Of a stretch of DNA of 64,000 nt, positions 1 through 12,500 are shown piece by piece (within the stretch, counting starts at the first letter, position 1; each line of letters starts with the position of its first letter). The notes below the pieces were generated by a model that was not told the DNA's origin, did no database searches, and was given only the letters and a program-made list of their open reading frames with translations. The translations under genes and the position numbers were made by a program. The stretch is from Lineus longissimus (taxonomy: Eukaryota > Nemertea > Pilidiophora > Heteronemertea > Lineidae): positions 5,050,953 to 5,114,952 of the forward strand of contig NC_088324.1 in NCBI RefSeq assembly GCF_910592395.1. The letters are read 5' to 3'.

Positions 1-794
1 TTTACCTACCCGAAGCATCTCTCTATTACAACCCTTTCATGCGCATGGATTCTGTTGAATCTTATTCCTTCTGGTGTAACTGGATTTTCATACGGAGTTA
101 GTAACCAGGATGCAGTTCCATAACCCTGGTCTTTGAGGAGAAGTGCACCTCGGCCGTAATGAGGCGAGTGTATCATAAACCTTTAAACATCTGAGTTTTT
201 CCTAATTCTACTTCCGTGCACGGAACATGGCCATTTTGCATCCATGCTGGTAAAGTGTTCGGCGGCATCACACGTTGCTTGAACGTTGATGGAGGCAAAG
301 CCTTTTCTGTTGATGTACTCGTCTCCATGCCCCCGGGGTCCACCTGGTTTTAGAATTTTAACATGTTTACAGTCCAGTGCACCGACAGTACCCGGAATCT
401 GGTACTTCTGCTGCCAGAGTTGCTCCGACTGACGGATTTCTATTTGGGAAGTTGGACATTTTATCCAGAGACTGGCTTTTTCCGTCACCTGAGTTAACAC
501 TTTCGCAAATGTTTTGGAAACAGTGCTTTGATGGATTCCTTTGTCCTCTGCCACGCCAGATTGAAAGCCTGGGTCTCCCAAATACCGAAGAAAAACTTCC
601 ATTTGGTGTCTTGCACTCAAACACCCACCTCGAGTCTCCCCCGAATCAATCAGAAAATGCTCCGCCATCCGCTGCACGTGGTCCTCATCAAATCGATACA
701 GTGAACGATATGTCCCTACACGACATGCCCTTCGCGGCAAATACACCTTTTCCTGACGAACACGCATAAAACCAGCCATAGCGATGATGACCAA
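1..794 (-). pseudogene. PIF/Harbinger transposase (HARBI1-like), broken and running off the left edge
   Basis: The - strand reads from an ATG near 794. It shows the N-terminal helical region of Harbinger nucleases, with an HQSTVSKTF helix-turn-helix-like stretch, and then the first catalytic aspartate in GALDCKHV. The frame closes after KNSDV near 183, but a shifted frame continues to position 1 with the second Asp region (LKDQGYG) and the glutamate motif HERVVIERCFG, so at least one frameshift splits the gene. It is about 50-60% like the intact copy at 2105-3118 over the aligned part, judged by eye. In the family, this DDE nuclease cuts and joins the transposon ends together with a Myb/SANT-like partner. 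This copy cannot make a full enzyme. The C-terminus lies outside the window. Confidence 0.85.
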
Positions 795-1002
795 CCATTT
801 ACTTCGACTTTCAAGACTGATCTGGAGAAACGTTGAAAAATCGAAGCATTTCCCACCAAGTAAAAAGCATACGCTAAACTTTATTCATATCGAGACAAGC
901 ATTTACTTCATTTCGAAGCAAACCCTAGATGCTAAATAGCATTTGCTTTGACTTGAAGGGAAACCTTCATTTTCCTAGCATTTGCTATGGTTTTATTCAT
1001 AT
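1..1002. mobile_element. Harbinger element 1, right portion
   Basis: The transposase pseudogene is followed at 841-1002 by AT-rich subterminal DNA with the motif TTATTCATAT at 881-890 and 992-1001, and AAGCATTTGCT-like words. The same motif marks the ends of the neighbouring Harbinger element, so I place this element's right end near 1002. The left end is outside the window. The exact boundary is inferred, and no target duplication could be seen. Confidence 0.6.
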
Positions 1003-1339
1003 GAGTACAAGCAAATGCTTCAGAATCGATAGTAAAACAAAATCATTGCCTGCCTGAATGGGTGATATGAATAAAAAACAGTAAGTACTAGCTAGTATAA
1101 AGTAAAAGTAAATACTAGCTAGTAGTTACTAAAAGTATAAGTAAATACTTAAATCCATATGAATAAACATTTGCTTTTACTGAAAAGTAAATACTTCTGA
1201 ACTACTAGTATCTACTAGTCTGAGGCCTGCGTTACCGTACTCAAATTGATCCTCCACGTGAATGTGATGAGGTAACAAGGGTGTTTTTAAAATATATCTT
1301 TTATTCCTGGGGACAGTAACGATAGGCCTTGTTTTGTAG

Positions 1340-1954
1340 TGCATGGAGTGCAACACTTAAGAAGTGGGAGGCAGATCTTCTTGATCTAATTGATGCAGAG
1401 TCCAATCTTACCCTGAGCGGTAACCCAGGTGGGTATTTCAAGCTCCGCGAACTTTCCAAGCCAACAGGGCTTGTTTCATATTTCATTCAATAATTCATAT
1501 TTTATTGTTTTATCATAGACAAAAATGGTTTATTTTACACCTTTCCTCGGCAAAACAGAAACAAAAACAACACAAGGCCATAGAATTTAAACCCTTCTCT
1601 GATTCTCTCATTTCAGGTGGCATGAGTGTTGGGCTTGGAACGAGGCGTTCATCATCGGTTAAGCTGTCCAGGTCTACCCCAGACGTGGAAGTCCCTACTA
1701 ACCGCCACCGCCAGAGCTCAAGTACCGTTACTCTAGCCACTTCTGGTCACCGTCGTAACACTAGCTCAACTACTCAAGCGAAAGAAGGCAAACTGCCCCC
1801 TCCTCCTCCTCCACCGAAGAAAAAAAAGGTCCTTCCGGAAACAGAAGACACTGAAAACCTGTCAATGATGGAGCTGCAGCGCCTCGTTCTCCTGGAACAA
1901 CTTAAACTGGCAAGAATGCAGCAAAACCAAATCTCCGCTCCAAACTATATGTAG
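1340..1954 (+). CDS. Harbinger second protein, Myb/SANT-like partner (C-terminal exons)
   Basis: Two exons are supported by splice sites in consistent phase. The first is 1340-1428 (acceptor TTGTTTTGTAG, donor CCAG|GTGGGT, encoding a WSATLKKWEADLLDLID stretch). The second is 1617-1954 (acceptor TTCTCTCATTTCAG). The second exon gives a Ser/Thr-rich linker, a run of eight prolines followed by lysines (about 1795-1830), and a C-terminal amphipathic helix LSMMELQRLVLLEQLKLARM. Such a tail is usual in the DNA-binding partner of Harbinger transposases, which carries the transposase to the ends. A further 5' exon may lie around 1205-1273 (open, ending GATGAG|GTAACA). I did not find a convincing Myb helix set, so the N-terminus may be lost. 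Confidence 0.55.
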
Positions 1955-2104
1955 TCAAATTTACATGAACAGTCAATTACAGAATTAGTGTCTATGGTTA
2001 AAAAATGCATTGTTAGTCTTTCAAAAGCACAGTGGTGATTGCTTCACTACTCAAGACACCATTCATCTCCAAACAATGTAATAATCATTACAAGTGATAG
2101 AGAC

Positions 2105-3118
2105 CTAGTTCATTTCATGGATGATATTCGCTATTTGCCGCCTTCTCCCTTGTCCCCGTTGCCGAATCCGGATATCATTGTAGTCCTCTCCATCATCAAG
2201 GTCAACATTGTTATTGTTCACCACCTCCGGAAAATCATCAGGATCCTGAATGTACTTAGCTACGTTGTGCAAAATAAAACAAGCCACAACAAGGCTTGGA
2301 ACCTTCCCGAGCCTGAGCCTGACACGTTCCTGTAGAATAGGGAACCGCATTTTCAGCTGACCGAAACACCGCTCGATAATCACTCTCTCCTTGGTGAAGA
2401 GACGATTGTAGGAGTTTTCGGTAGGTTCATGCGGATCTTTAAAAGGCGTCATCAGCCACGGGGCTATCCCGTACCCATTATCACCCAACAAAAGTGTGTC
2501 AGTCCCGGAATTCTTCATGAAGATACCAACGTCCGAGTTCTTCCATATGCGCGAATCCTGAACCGATCCTGGCCACTGACAATTTACACTTGTAAACCTC
2601 TCCATTGCGTCACACGTAGCTTGGACATTAATGGATGCAACTGCCTTCCGATTAATATATTCATCACCGTGATTCTTCGGTTTCTGGACCTTGATGTGGG
2701 TGCAGTCCACTGCCCCTATCGCAGAGGGAAAGGTATACTCCTTTTGGAACCAAGAATCCTTTGCTGATTGAATATCGGCAGCACTTGTCGGGAACCTAAT
2801 CCACAGATCAGCTTTTTCGACAATCTGGTTTAAAACATTTGAAAATGTTTTACATACAGTTGTTTGATGGATTCCAAAATCCACCCCGACACCTGTCTGA
2901 AATCTAGGATCACCGATATGCCTGAGAAATACCTTCATCTGCTGATTGACACTCAGTGCTCCTCCTCGATTTTCCCCACTATCAACAAGAAAGTTCCGAG
3001 CCAACCAATCCACGTTTTCCTCATCAAATCTATAAAGTTCTCTGTAAAGATGCGCCGGGCATGTCCTCCTTGGCTCATATACCTTAGTTTTCCTTGGTAT
3101 GTTCATGAAGGCTGCCAT
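2105..3118 (-). CDS. PIF/Harbinger transposase (HARBI1-like nuclease), 337 aa
   Basis: One uninterrupted frame of usual family length. Residues 1-110 form the helical N-terminal region (RELYRFDEENVDWLARNFL; HQTTVCKTFSNVL). The DDE nuclease has its three acidic residues in place: D138 in GAVDCTHIKV, D213 in LLGDNGYGIAPW and E249 in ERVIIERCFGQLKMRF. The C-terminal tail is acidic and then basic (DDGEDYND, RQRGQGRRRQ). In the family the protein catalyses cut-and-paste transposition with 3-bp target duplications. The start ATG at 3118 is chosen because conserved sequence begins within a few residues of it. The copy looks potentially coding, unlike the one at 1-794. It is a transposon gene rather than the host HARBI1, because it sits between inverted termini beside its partner gene. 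Confidence 0.9.
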   Translation of the reverse strand: MAAFMNIPRKTKVYEPRRTCPAHLYRELYRFDEENVDWLARNFLVDSGENRGGALSVNQQMKVFLRHIGDPRFQTGVGVDFGIHQTTVCKTFSNVLNQIVEKADLWIRFPTSAADIQSAKDSWFQKEYTFPSAIGAVDCTHIKVQKPKNHGDEYINRKAVASINVQATCDAMERFTSVNCQWPGSVQDSRIWKNSDVGIFMKNSGTDTLLLGDNGYGIAPWLMTPFKDPHEPTENSYNRLFTKERVIIERCFGQLKMRFPILQERVRLRLGKVPSLVVACFILHNVAKYIQDPDDFPEVVNNNNVDLDDGEDYNDIRIRQRGQGRRRQIANIIHEMN

Positions 3119-3431
3119 GTTTTCATGAACGTCTGTTCGCGTTTGTGTCTAAGGTAGGTCTGGAGCTACCTTCAAAATTTCAAGTAAAGACTTGGAAAGT
3201 CCTAGCAAATACTGCTGATTATTCATATCCTGGGCGGTATTTAATTTTTTTTGAGTAAGTACTGCACTAGTATTAACTAGTACTTATTAGTAAAAAGTAA
3301 AAGTAAGTACTTGTAGTTAATACTCCTGGTTTATTCATATAGTCGCTAGTAAATACTTCAAAAACTGAAGTAAAAGCATTTACTAGTTTTTATTCATATT
3401 ACGCATAGACTCCATGATGATTATTTTGCAG

Positions 3432-3500
3432 GCTGACGTAGGGCAAGAGGAGGATTTCGACGAGGCGAGGACAAAGGCCCTGTCCCTCGGGGCGAGTAAG
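3432..3500 (+). CDS. ASS1: ASS1 exon, first in window
   Basis: 23 codons, phase 0 at both ends; encodes [20 protein letters not shown] and so on, matching the segment right after the N-terminal nucleotide-binding loop. Acceptor ATTATTTTGCAG, donor AAG|GTGAGG. A Harbinger transposon ends only about 32 bp upstream. Confidence 0.93.
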
Positions 3501-6500
3501 GTGAGGGGGCCAGGAAAAACTGACAATGCCGATGAATTATCTGTGGTTGATCCCCATATTTCAGTTGTGGCATACAATATATAGCTTAGAGAGACCATGA
3601 CTTTGCAATATGGGAAGCATAGAAGAACGTGTCAATCTATTTTTCATCATTCATAAAAACACGAGGGGAAACACAAAAATTCAAGAACGGAAACTGTCAA
3701 AAATGTTACAGCCGTTTTAAAACTGAATTGACGGTGATTTTTCAATGAAACACGCACTCCTATACATTTACCTACGGTGTACCTGTTTAATAGGAACTTC
3801 GTTCACTCCTTCCCTATAAAGGACATTTGATATTATTAACGGTAATATTACAAAGCTATCGGCTGCCTAGTCACCCCATATTCTGCTCTAGACGTTTCCA
3901 TCAACAAATTGCACAAAAAAAGAAAGAAAATCTAAATCGGACTGAACTATCCTGCTGTTCCGATGTTGTTGACTCAGATTTGATCCGAGTAAGCCGAGTA
4001 TGCGTCGATCATCTCCATGTGGACCGATGCAAGGCGCTGCATGGAGACATAAATTATGGAATGCCAAAGCGGAATAAACTCAACACAAGATCATGTCTCA
4101 AGATCTAAAATGACAATTCGCTTAAACAGGTAATAGTTTTGAGGACTTGTTGACTGTTCTCTCTTCAGAATGGTAATTGCGCAGCGGTCACCCCAGTTGC
4201 ATCATCCATTCCAGGCTCTGAACTCTAATTTGAACAACAACCCCCAGGATTCTTTCTTACTCCCCTTCACAAGTGCATGTCGTTCTTATTATTGAGCATG
4301 AAAATGATAATATGTTATCGCTCGGAAATTACATCTCTTTATTTAGAATATTTAGGTCTTCCCACCAATGGTGCAATTTAGGGACATCTATGTCATCTGA
4401 CGTAAGTCCTATCGCTGCTGTTTTGCAGTTGGTGATTTCTTTTTGACTAATTAGATATTTCAAAAGAATTACCTTTCATATTTAAAGTAGCAATACAGTC
4501 ATTTTAACACTTGCACACTATATTCACTACTTCCCCCATCTTGCAGGTATGCATTCTGGACATCAAGAAGGCGTTCGTGGATGAGTTCATCTGGCCATGG
4601 GTTCACTCCAGCTCTTTGTACCAAGACAGATACCCCATGGGCACGGCGCTGGCCAGACCGTGTATAGCAAGGTGAGTAGGCCGTACTCTTGACAATGCTG
4701 GATGAGATAGCATTTTCTGTTTAATGTGACTGGTCAAGTGTACTTTCCGAATGTGGCTGAAGCCGTGCACTCGGGAATATGCATGATGTGCAATTGAATC
4801 CGACACTGTATACAGCCAGTGGACAACACAACCGAAAGTAGGGCATTTTTCTGTACGGTACACTGAGTAGGCTAAAGGCTTCCAGAGATGCAATCTGGAA
4901 TATGTATTGTCGTCCGGATGGCAACCTTGGTCTAAAGCTCGACTCCATCACTGATCTCTTTACTGAATAACCCTCAGTCTCATCTAAAACATGAGTGGAG
5001 TGCAATAATAAAGTGACCAAACTTTTTATTCCTTAAGATCAAGTCAACGCCATCATCACTCTAGTTTATCGTCAGGTTTGTCCCGAAAACTAATACATTT
5101 CATTTGATGATTTTGATATTGTAACTAGATTAGTAGAGTGAGTCGAATAAGGGTTCACGGTGTCACTTTTCACATTATACACTTGTCACGAGTTAACTGA
5201 CTTCGGCTTGAAAACACGACGTGAGGGTGAAAGGTGATATCTTGAATCGTATGTGGCCCACTCTTTGGAAATGACTTGTACATGAAAAGTGAGCAGTCAC
5301 ACGTCACATGAGAAAACGTGAACTGATCCATATAATCGCGATCTTAATCACATGAAACTCGAAATTGCAACATCAAAATCAGCAAACGAAATATATATTT
5401 GGAATGTTTTTTTAGACCATCTTAACATTGCACCGAGGAAAATAGAGCGATATGTTGGCGTTTATGGCAAGCCGTGTGTCCAATAATTAAGAAAACCTAG
5501 TTTTCTTCTTTAAAAATGTAATTTCATGTAAGAAAATCACGTTTTATTCATTGAAACTAGGTTTTTATGGAAGAAGCATAGGTTAATGATAAAAACCACG
5601 TTTTCTTGATAAAAAACCAAGGGTTTTGCAAGAAAACTATTAAGAAATTAAAACTATGCTTTTTCAATGAAAAGAAAACTATGTTTTGTGGAATATAACC
5701 ATATGTATGTCTTCATCAAAACCTAGTCTTTATTGAAAAAGGTTATTTCAGGTTATTTCTGTTAAATCCTGGTTTCCAATCCATCTGCCAGAAAACCTAG
5801 TCGTTTTACCTCGTCTCCACAGCATGGCTCGCCTGGGGAGAGGTTGGGTTGGAGACGAGGTAAAAAGTCTAGGTTTCATTAAAACCTGGTTTTCTTCTTT
5901 TAAAAACTTAGTTTCATAGAAGAAAACCATGTTTTTTTCTTCAATAAAACTGGGCTGTATGGAAGAAAACATAGGATTTATCTTCTTTGAAACTTGGTTT
6001 TGAAGAGAGAACATAAGACTTATACTTTTTCGACTTTTTCGACTAAAAACCTAGTTTTCTTCCATGTAACCTAGCTAGTTTTATGGAAGAAAACCATGTT
6101 TTCCTCCCATAAAAACATAGTTTCATTGAAAAAACCCTGGTTTTATTCCATGAAACTAAGTTTTGAAAGAACATTCCATAAAACTAGGTTTTCTTAGTTA
6201 TTGGACGAACGGCTTGCCATATGCGTTGACCACTTTAATAGAGCATAGTATTGTTTGGTCAACTTTTCCTTGCTCACCCCAGTTCGATTCTTACAGCACG
6301 ACATGTGGGCGCGTGAACATAAGTGCGTTCCTTTTTGGCACTGCACTTGTAAGCCGCCTCATCTCGCTAGGCCTACAGGCCGAAGAGAGACCCTCGTAGC
6401 ACACGAATCCTTTTTTGCAATACACACTGTAGTATTTTAATACATAGGCATTTAAAGAACATTATCCAAGAAATAAATACAAAAACTTGCCAATATGGTT

Positions 6501-9500
6501 AGTGATGAGTACAAGTGATAGTTGTAGCCCAGTCCGGTGTCTGATCAATTCTATTTACGCATCTTCACTCATCCTCGGGCCTGGCGCGAGAGCATTCACG
6601 TGCAGATCATACTGGGCATGCGCTTCAAGGAGCAAGATCCGCTACTTATCCAAATACGACGTCAGTTAAAAAAACGCACTTTCAGATGAGACCCTTGGCA
6701 ATATTCATTCAAAACGTAGTGATTGGGTCGAGTGGCTTTTAGAGTAGCTTTTACACGGTGTGAGTGCAGAAAATGCTTTGCTTTCAACCTTTGCACTGGT
6801 AGAGATGGCTAATAGAGTATATATATGCACTTCACGGACATCTTCGACCTTACCAAGCACAACGTAGGGCTGAGAGAGCGTATCATCAGCATTGAATAAT
6901 TCTAATCGAAGAAAGTTTCTAATTGGAGTTAATCACGGCGTTTGATATATCTCTGAATGTATCTTCCAGGGGTCTTGTGAAAGTAGCAGTGGAAAATGGC
7001 GCAGATTATATTTCCCATGGTGCAACTGGAAAAGGAAATGACCAAGTCCGGTTTGAAACGAGCTGTTATGCATTGCATCCTACTATAAAGGTGAGAACAC
7101 GGCAGTCACATTTTACTGTAAGAGCTGCATGTCGTTCCTCTCAAGCAGACGATCTTTTTCAAGGGGATTACAATAAATGGTAACTCGGCCTTGATTCTTT
7201 CCCAATGAAGGCATAATGTCCAAAACATGCGATGCAGTAAGAAAGGATTTGAAAATTGAATTAAATGCCGTACACACATTACGCAATACTGTCGCATTTG
7301 AACCTCCTTTTTTTCCTCCTACATGGGCAGACGACAACTAAGTCGACCTTGAAACATGGATGCGCATACAGGAGGGCAGATGTTGTTTCTGCAAGTGTCG
7401 ATTTCCGCATCTTGGCTTCATTTGATTAGGAGCAATTACGTTGTTAATGTTATTTTAGTGTACGAGGGTATAACCAGTCAACTGGGTGAGGAGAGTAGTT
7501 GTGCTGTTTCATACACGGGTTTTGTTCTATCAGACGCCCGTTCAATGGGTGTTAACAGCAGACAAGTTACAAAAACGAATAATTAGCGGGGGCGGGGCGG
7601 GGCGGGGTACACTCTTAAAATTCATTTGTAAAACAACTAATTTTGTAGTTGCTATTGCACAAACTGTAGAATTATTAAAAACTAACCATCAATTAGTTGT
7701 TCCAACTAAAAAAAGTAATAAAAACTACCATTAAAATGATTAAGAATTACTGTTTTGAGAGTTAAAACAACTAATTACACAGTCGGTGCAATAGCAACTA
7801 CCAGCGTAGCAAGAAATTACTATTACTGTCAAACAGTTATTTTTACTATTTGATTTTAAGAGTGTGGACAGTATAATATTTTTTTTCTCGATTTTTTTGA
7901 GTTGTTCCCTTTTTGTAGAGGTGTACAATATGTTACATACCTGTTGCACTACCTTGTACCTTTTGCTTTTGAAACCAACTGTATGCATAGTTACCATAGT
8001 TACCATAGTCACCGTGCTATTTCTTCTGTGCTGAGATATTTCTATTTTATCCTCCTCGGAGCAGAACGTTTGCCCCTCACTGCAGCGGATCACCCTCTTT
8101 CTTAGTCCGACTATTGGCAGGGTGCTTCATCCTGTAAAGTAGACTTAGCTGGTTCCTTAAAACATTGTACAGTAACCATGTTGCCATACACAAGTTATTG
8201 CGGAATTAAATCCGCAAAGTACATATGTTATCGTAGTCCGAGGTCTATCAAGTTTTTACGACTTACGATCGAAAATGCGGTTGTGAAAATGACCGTTATC
8301 AAATTTTTCGTATCGCCTTTATTCAAACCCTGGAAAGGACAATTATGTGCCGCAACTGTTCGCTGTCATTTACTGTAATTATTAGGTAATTGCCCCTTGG
8401 AAGATCCCCGAGTTCTACGACAGATTTCCCGGTCGACCTGAGCTATTCGTCTTCGCCAAGGAGAACAACATCCCGCTGCCTGTGACACCAAAATCACCAT
8501 GGAGCATGGATGCTAATCTAATGCACATCAGGTCAGACTTGTAAACTACACACATTGTACAGTATCAGTAGTCATGTTGTCTCTCATAATGAATAAAATT
8601 ATCTTTTTCCTACTTAATCGATGAGGGCGGTCTTGGTATTCACGTGGAATGATTCCACACCCATATGGTATGTTTTGACAGAGAATTCAGTGCAGTTATT
8701 TCAAGGGAATATACCATTCTGCTCTAATCAGCAAATGCGGCAACCTACAGACTCGCGACTTGAATTAAAAGTCGTGCTCAAAACGCGCTCGGTTATTTAA
8801 TAATTTTGCTTTCGAATATTTTGATAAAAGGAAACATGTACATGTATATCTCTACATCAAACTTCTATCTCTCTGCACTTACTCTGCAAACAGTACCATT
8901 ACCAATGTTCTACTTCCTCTTTAAAGGGGTTATCAAAGCCAGCCGTTATATAATCGACCCCACGCAACCGAAAGTGCAGGACAAATAAACAAAATTATTC
9001 AACTCGATTAGATCTTTGTATTTCATTTGTTTATGAAAACCACCTTGACAGGTAAATCAATTTGGCGATAGCAAAAATGAAACACGACCTTACAGTACAC
9101 TCAAAAAGGCCTTTACAAGATGACTAGCTTTCCGTAAGTTTTGCTCAGTTCATCACGGAACAGTTGGAAAATGCGGTAATAAGGAAACAAGGAGTCGTAC
9201 ATCCATCATGTCTCTATTTTGACTCTTTACCATTTCCAATTAAGGGGAGTGTCTTTTTTGCGTTTCTAGTTACGAGTCGGGTATCTTAACAGACCCCGAA
9301 ACAGTCGCTCCAGAAGGCATTTTCCAGATGACTACGGACCCCGAGAAGGCCCCCGACTACGCTGAAACACTGCAGATAGAATTTCAGAAAGGTATTGCAA
9401 CTCTTTTAAAAATGACCGATTACATTATGCATGCTATAAAATATTTTGTGATAATCCGGCAAGCGTTTACACAATGGTTCATGCCAGCGCGGCAACATTT

Positions 9501-12500
9501 ATGAAAATATCCAGAAAAACCGCATTTGAACTGATCTGATGATTGTAAAAATTGTGTGAAGAAGGTGTTTATCATTGTGATACGAGCTAGTTAAACTGGC
9601 CTCGCGAGGTTATCTCCTTTTAGCTGTTCTGCGTGTTATCACCAATCCTGGTGTCTAAAGCAACTAGTCGTGCTGTCCTTGCAGGTGTGCCTGTATGCGT
9701 GAAGAATGTATCCGACGGGACAGATGTCACTGGCTCCCTGGAACTCTTTAAATACCTTAACACGGTCGGGTAAGGAAGAATTTGCCACCGCAATTGATCC
9801 AAGTGTTGACGGGCCGATACAGTAGGATGCAAAGACCAGATTGTCAGCGGTTGTGTGACTCGAGATGAGATTTTTCATTGTCACATTCAAATTGAAACTT
9901 TTTGCTGTGGACTTTTTAATTATTAGCGGGCGACTCATTAGTGTGTTGTTCATTTGGTCCACAACATGTTTCACAACTTGTTTGTTTTCTCATTTCCTAG
10001 CGGTCGCCACGGCATTGGACGTATTGACATCGTCGAGGATTCAACCATTGGGCTCAAATCTAGAGGTGAGGGATGATTTCATGGCTAGAAGCTGATTAAC
10101 ATTCATATGACCAGATATTGCATTGTCATTTATGTGGTATTTAAGACTTCTCAGGATGATAAAATTGGAGAGGGTGAAAGGAGTGTACGGCACCCCTCTA
10201 AATTCATTGGATAACAGATTCGGGCAAGGTGGTCCGTTACCGATTCATTTGCAAAATGTTCGTGTGCACCATATTCAACAAGATTGTGCAAATAAGAGCA
10301 AATATATATGTTTGATTGATACTACATGTATATGTGTAGTGCTGTACTAAATATTTCAAGTGGTATAGGAATGGTTGCTCATAGGTGGTCTATTTTCAAT
10401 AAGGAAAACTAGTAACTAGCATGGGTACACAGGGAAATAAATACGTTGTTATAACTTATTTTTGATACGAGTTCGGTCTAGCCCATTCCAGATTTAGTAC
10501 GAGATTGTCGCGCATTCAGGACTTGATGATGCCATAGACTTTCGCACTTCGTTGTTCGTAAGGTTTGCCAAACCTGCCAAAGTTGTCTCTGTTTATTACA
10601 GGACTTTACGAGACACCTGGAGGAATGATCATTCACGATGCTCATGTTGATATAGAAATCTACACGATGGACCGGGTAGGTTGCCACAAACTTATGATTA
10701 GCCGCTATATGGAGATATTCAGAAATACAGACTTGGAGCATTATAAAACATTTGACTTAAATTTCCAGGCATCAAGCCTTTCCTACTCAATGTTAAAACA
10801 TACAACAATTTATTGTTACATAATGCTAAAACGTTCATGGGGTAAGTTGAACATTGATAGGAGCGATTTTTAAAATTTTCCCTGCAAAACCATCATTTTG
10901 CATGAAACCGACAAGAACTTTCGATTTCAGGAGGTGAGAAAGATTAAGCGAAGTCTTGGTACCGCATTTACGGAGCTTGTTTACCAAGGTGAGTTTGGGA
11001 GCATTGGTTTGTTGACGCGATGACACAAACGCAGCGCAGCGTAGCGGTTAAAAATGAAACGTCCAGGAGACATTGTGCTCACCTGGGAATATTTAGTGGT
11101 AGATGCAATGAGACGTGCGGTGGTTTTGACTTTGAATATCAACAGGGATACTGGAAAGATGGAAGGTAAAGACAGATGGGATGCCAGGACATGAGGTGAT
11201 GCCACTCCACATGCCTACCATGCCTAGAAACCACAATCACAATATCACAAAACGTGGCACTATAATAGTGAGGTTTCGCAACCGCCCGGTTAGGCCCTTT
11301 GACGACGTTTATCTATTGTTCAGGTAAACTCACACAATAGATAAACGTCGTCGTAGGGCCTAAACGGGTGGTTGCGAAACCTCACTACTTTTAGACTTGG
11401 GCCTCAATGAATTTGAAAACTACATTTAGGTCACAATTAGGTCACAATTGGCCTAAATTTTGTCAATGTGTACAGATGCCTAATAGGTGTCTAAATATTA
11501 AACCTGAAGAGTCTGTGACAAATGACAGTGAAAGGGGATGGTCACTTAGCAAGTTGGTTTAAATACGTTTTACCAAGTCAAATTTTACACAGTTGGAAAT
11601 AACTTTTGAAACAAAAATTATATAGTTAAGTTAGATTATAGGTTCAAGTACAATATGGGAGGTGCGAGAGAAACTTTCTTTAGAACTGATGATTTTATTT
11701 GACAAATCATGTGAAAAAGTAAAGTTTCTTAAAAAGGCAAGAAAAGTGATGCCGCAGCCAAACAAAAAGGCAGTCAGTGATATGATCAACCATATAATAA
11801 CATTGACATGATAAAAAGCATCGTTATTTACCAACATTAATATAAAATTAGGCAAAATGTATTAACTTGGCCAGAAAGCAGTTATGTTAACAGGGGAAAA
11901 CACTTGTTGGCACAGCCACCATTTGTGGTGAATTATGAATTGAAGTAGTCCAGCTCTCTATTATGGCTTATACTGGTATTGACCCTCAGTGGACTGAGAT
12001 TCCACTGGAATCGAGTACTATCCATGGAGCAAGATGTGATGAAACTTGCACGGTTCTAGCTATCAGTGTTCGATCATAAGACATTGACAACGTATGGTTT
12101 TCAAAGATGGCCGCCTGGAGCCCAGAAAGTAGGTCAAATTGCAATGATTTTTTTTGTTTGTCAGGTAATGTTATCATAAGGCATCCACACGCCAAGTTTC
12201 AACTTTCTAGACTCAATAGTAAGCAAATGCGCCACCATTGTTGACGGACATAACAAATCTTATGCGGATCTCCTCTAGCAGTTCGCCTTGATACTAATGA
12301 TAGAAGAATTCGCAAAGGGAATGCCGATTATTGCAAGTCTATGGCCATGGATCCAGAAGCCAGACGACGCAGTAACATAAAGAAATTACGTTCGATAGTG
12401 ATTTCAGAAGCAAGTCCTCCTAGCGAAATCCGCACGTGCTTCATGAGAAATCCACCTAGTGATTCGGATATGACCAGAAAAAACACCCCCAATCTACTCG

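Larger units (their letters stand above)
1065..3399. mobile_element. Harbinger element 2, nearly complete
   Basis: A 2.3-kb DNA transposon with both Harbinger-type genes in convergent orientation: a Myb/SANT-like partner (+) and an intact-looking transposase (-). The ends are inverted: ATATGAATAAAA at 1065-1076 and its complement at 3388-3399. The motif recurs subterminally at 1157-1167, 3219-3228 and 3331-3340, surrounded by CTAGTA/AGTAC palindromes. Its right end lies about 32 bp upstream of an ASS1 exon. A 3-bp target duplication is expected for the superfamily but is not clear here, so the end points may be off by several bases. Confidence 0.75.

Noticed and set aside
2105-3118. Host HARBI1 gene
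   Set aside because: It lies between inverted transposon ends with its Myb-like partner, and a broken relative is adjacent, so it is a transposon gene.
7740-8093. 117-codon - strand frame
   Set aside because: AT-rich intron sequence overlapping a MITE; amino-acid make-up not protein-like.
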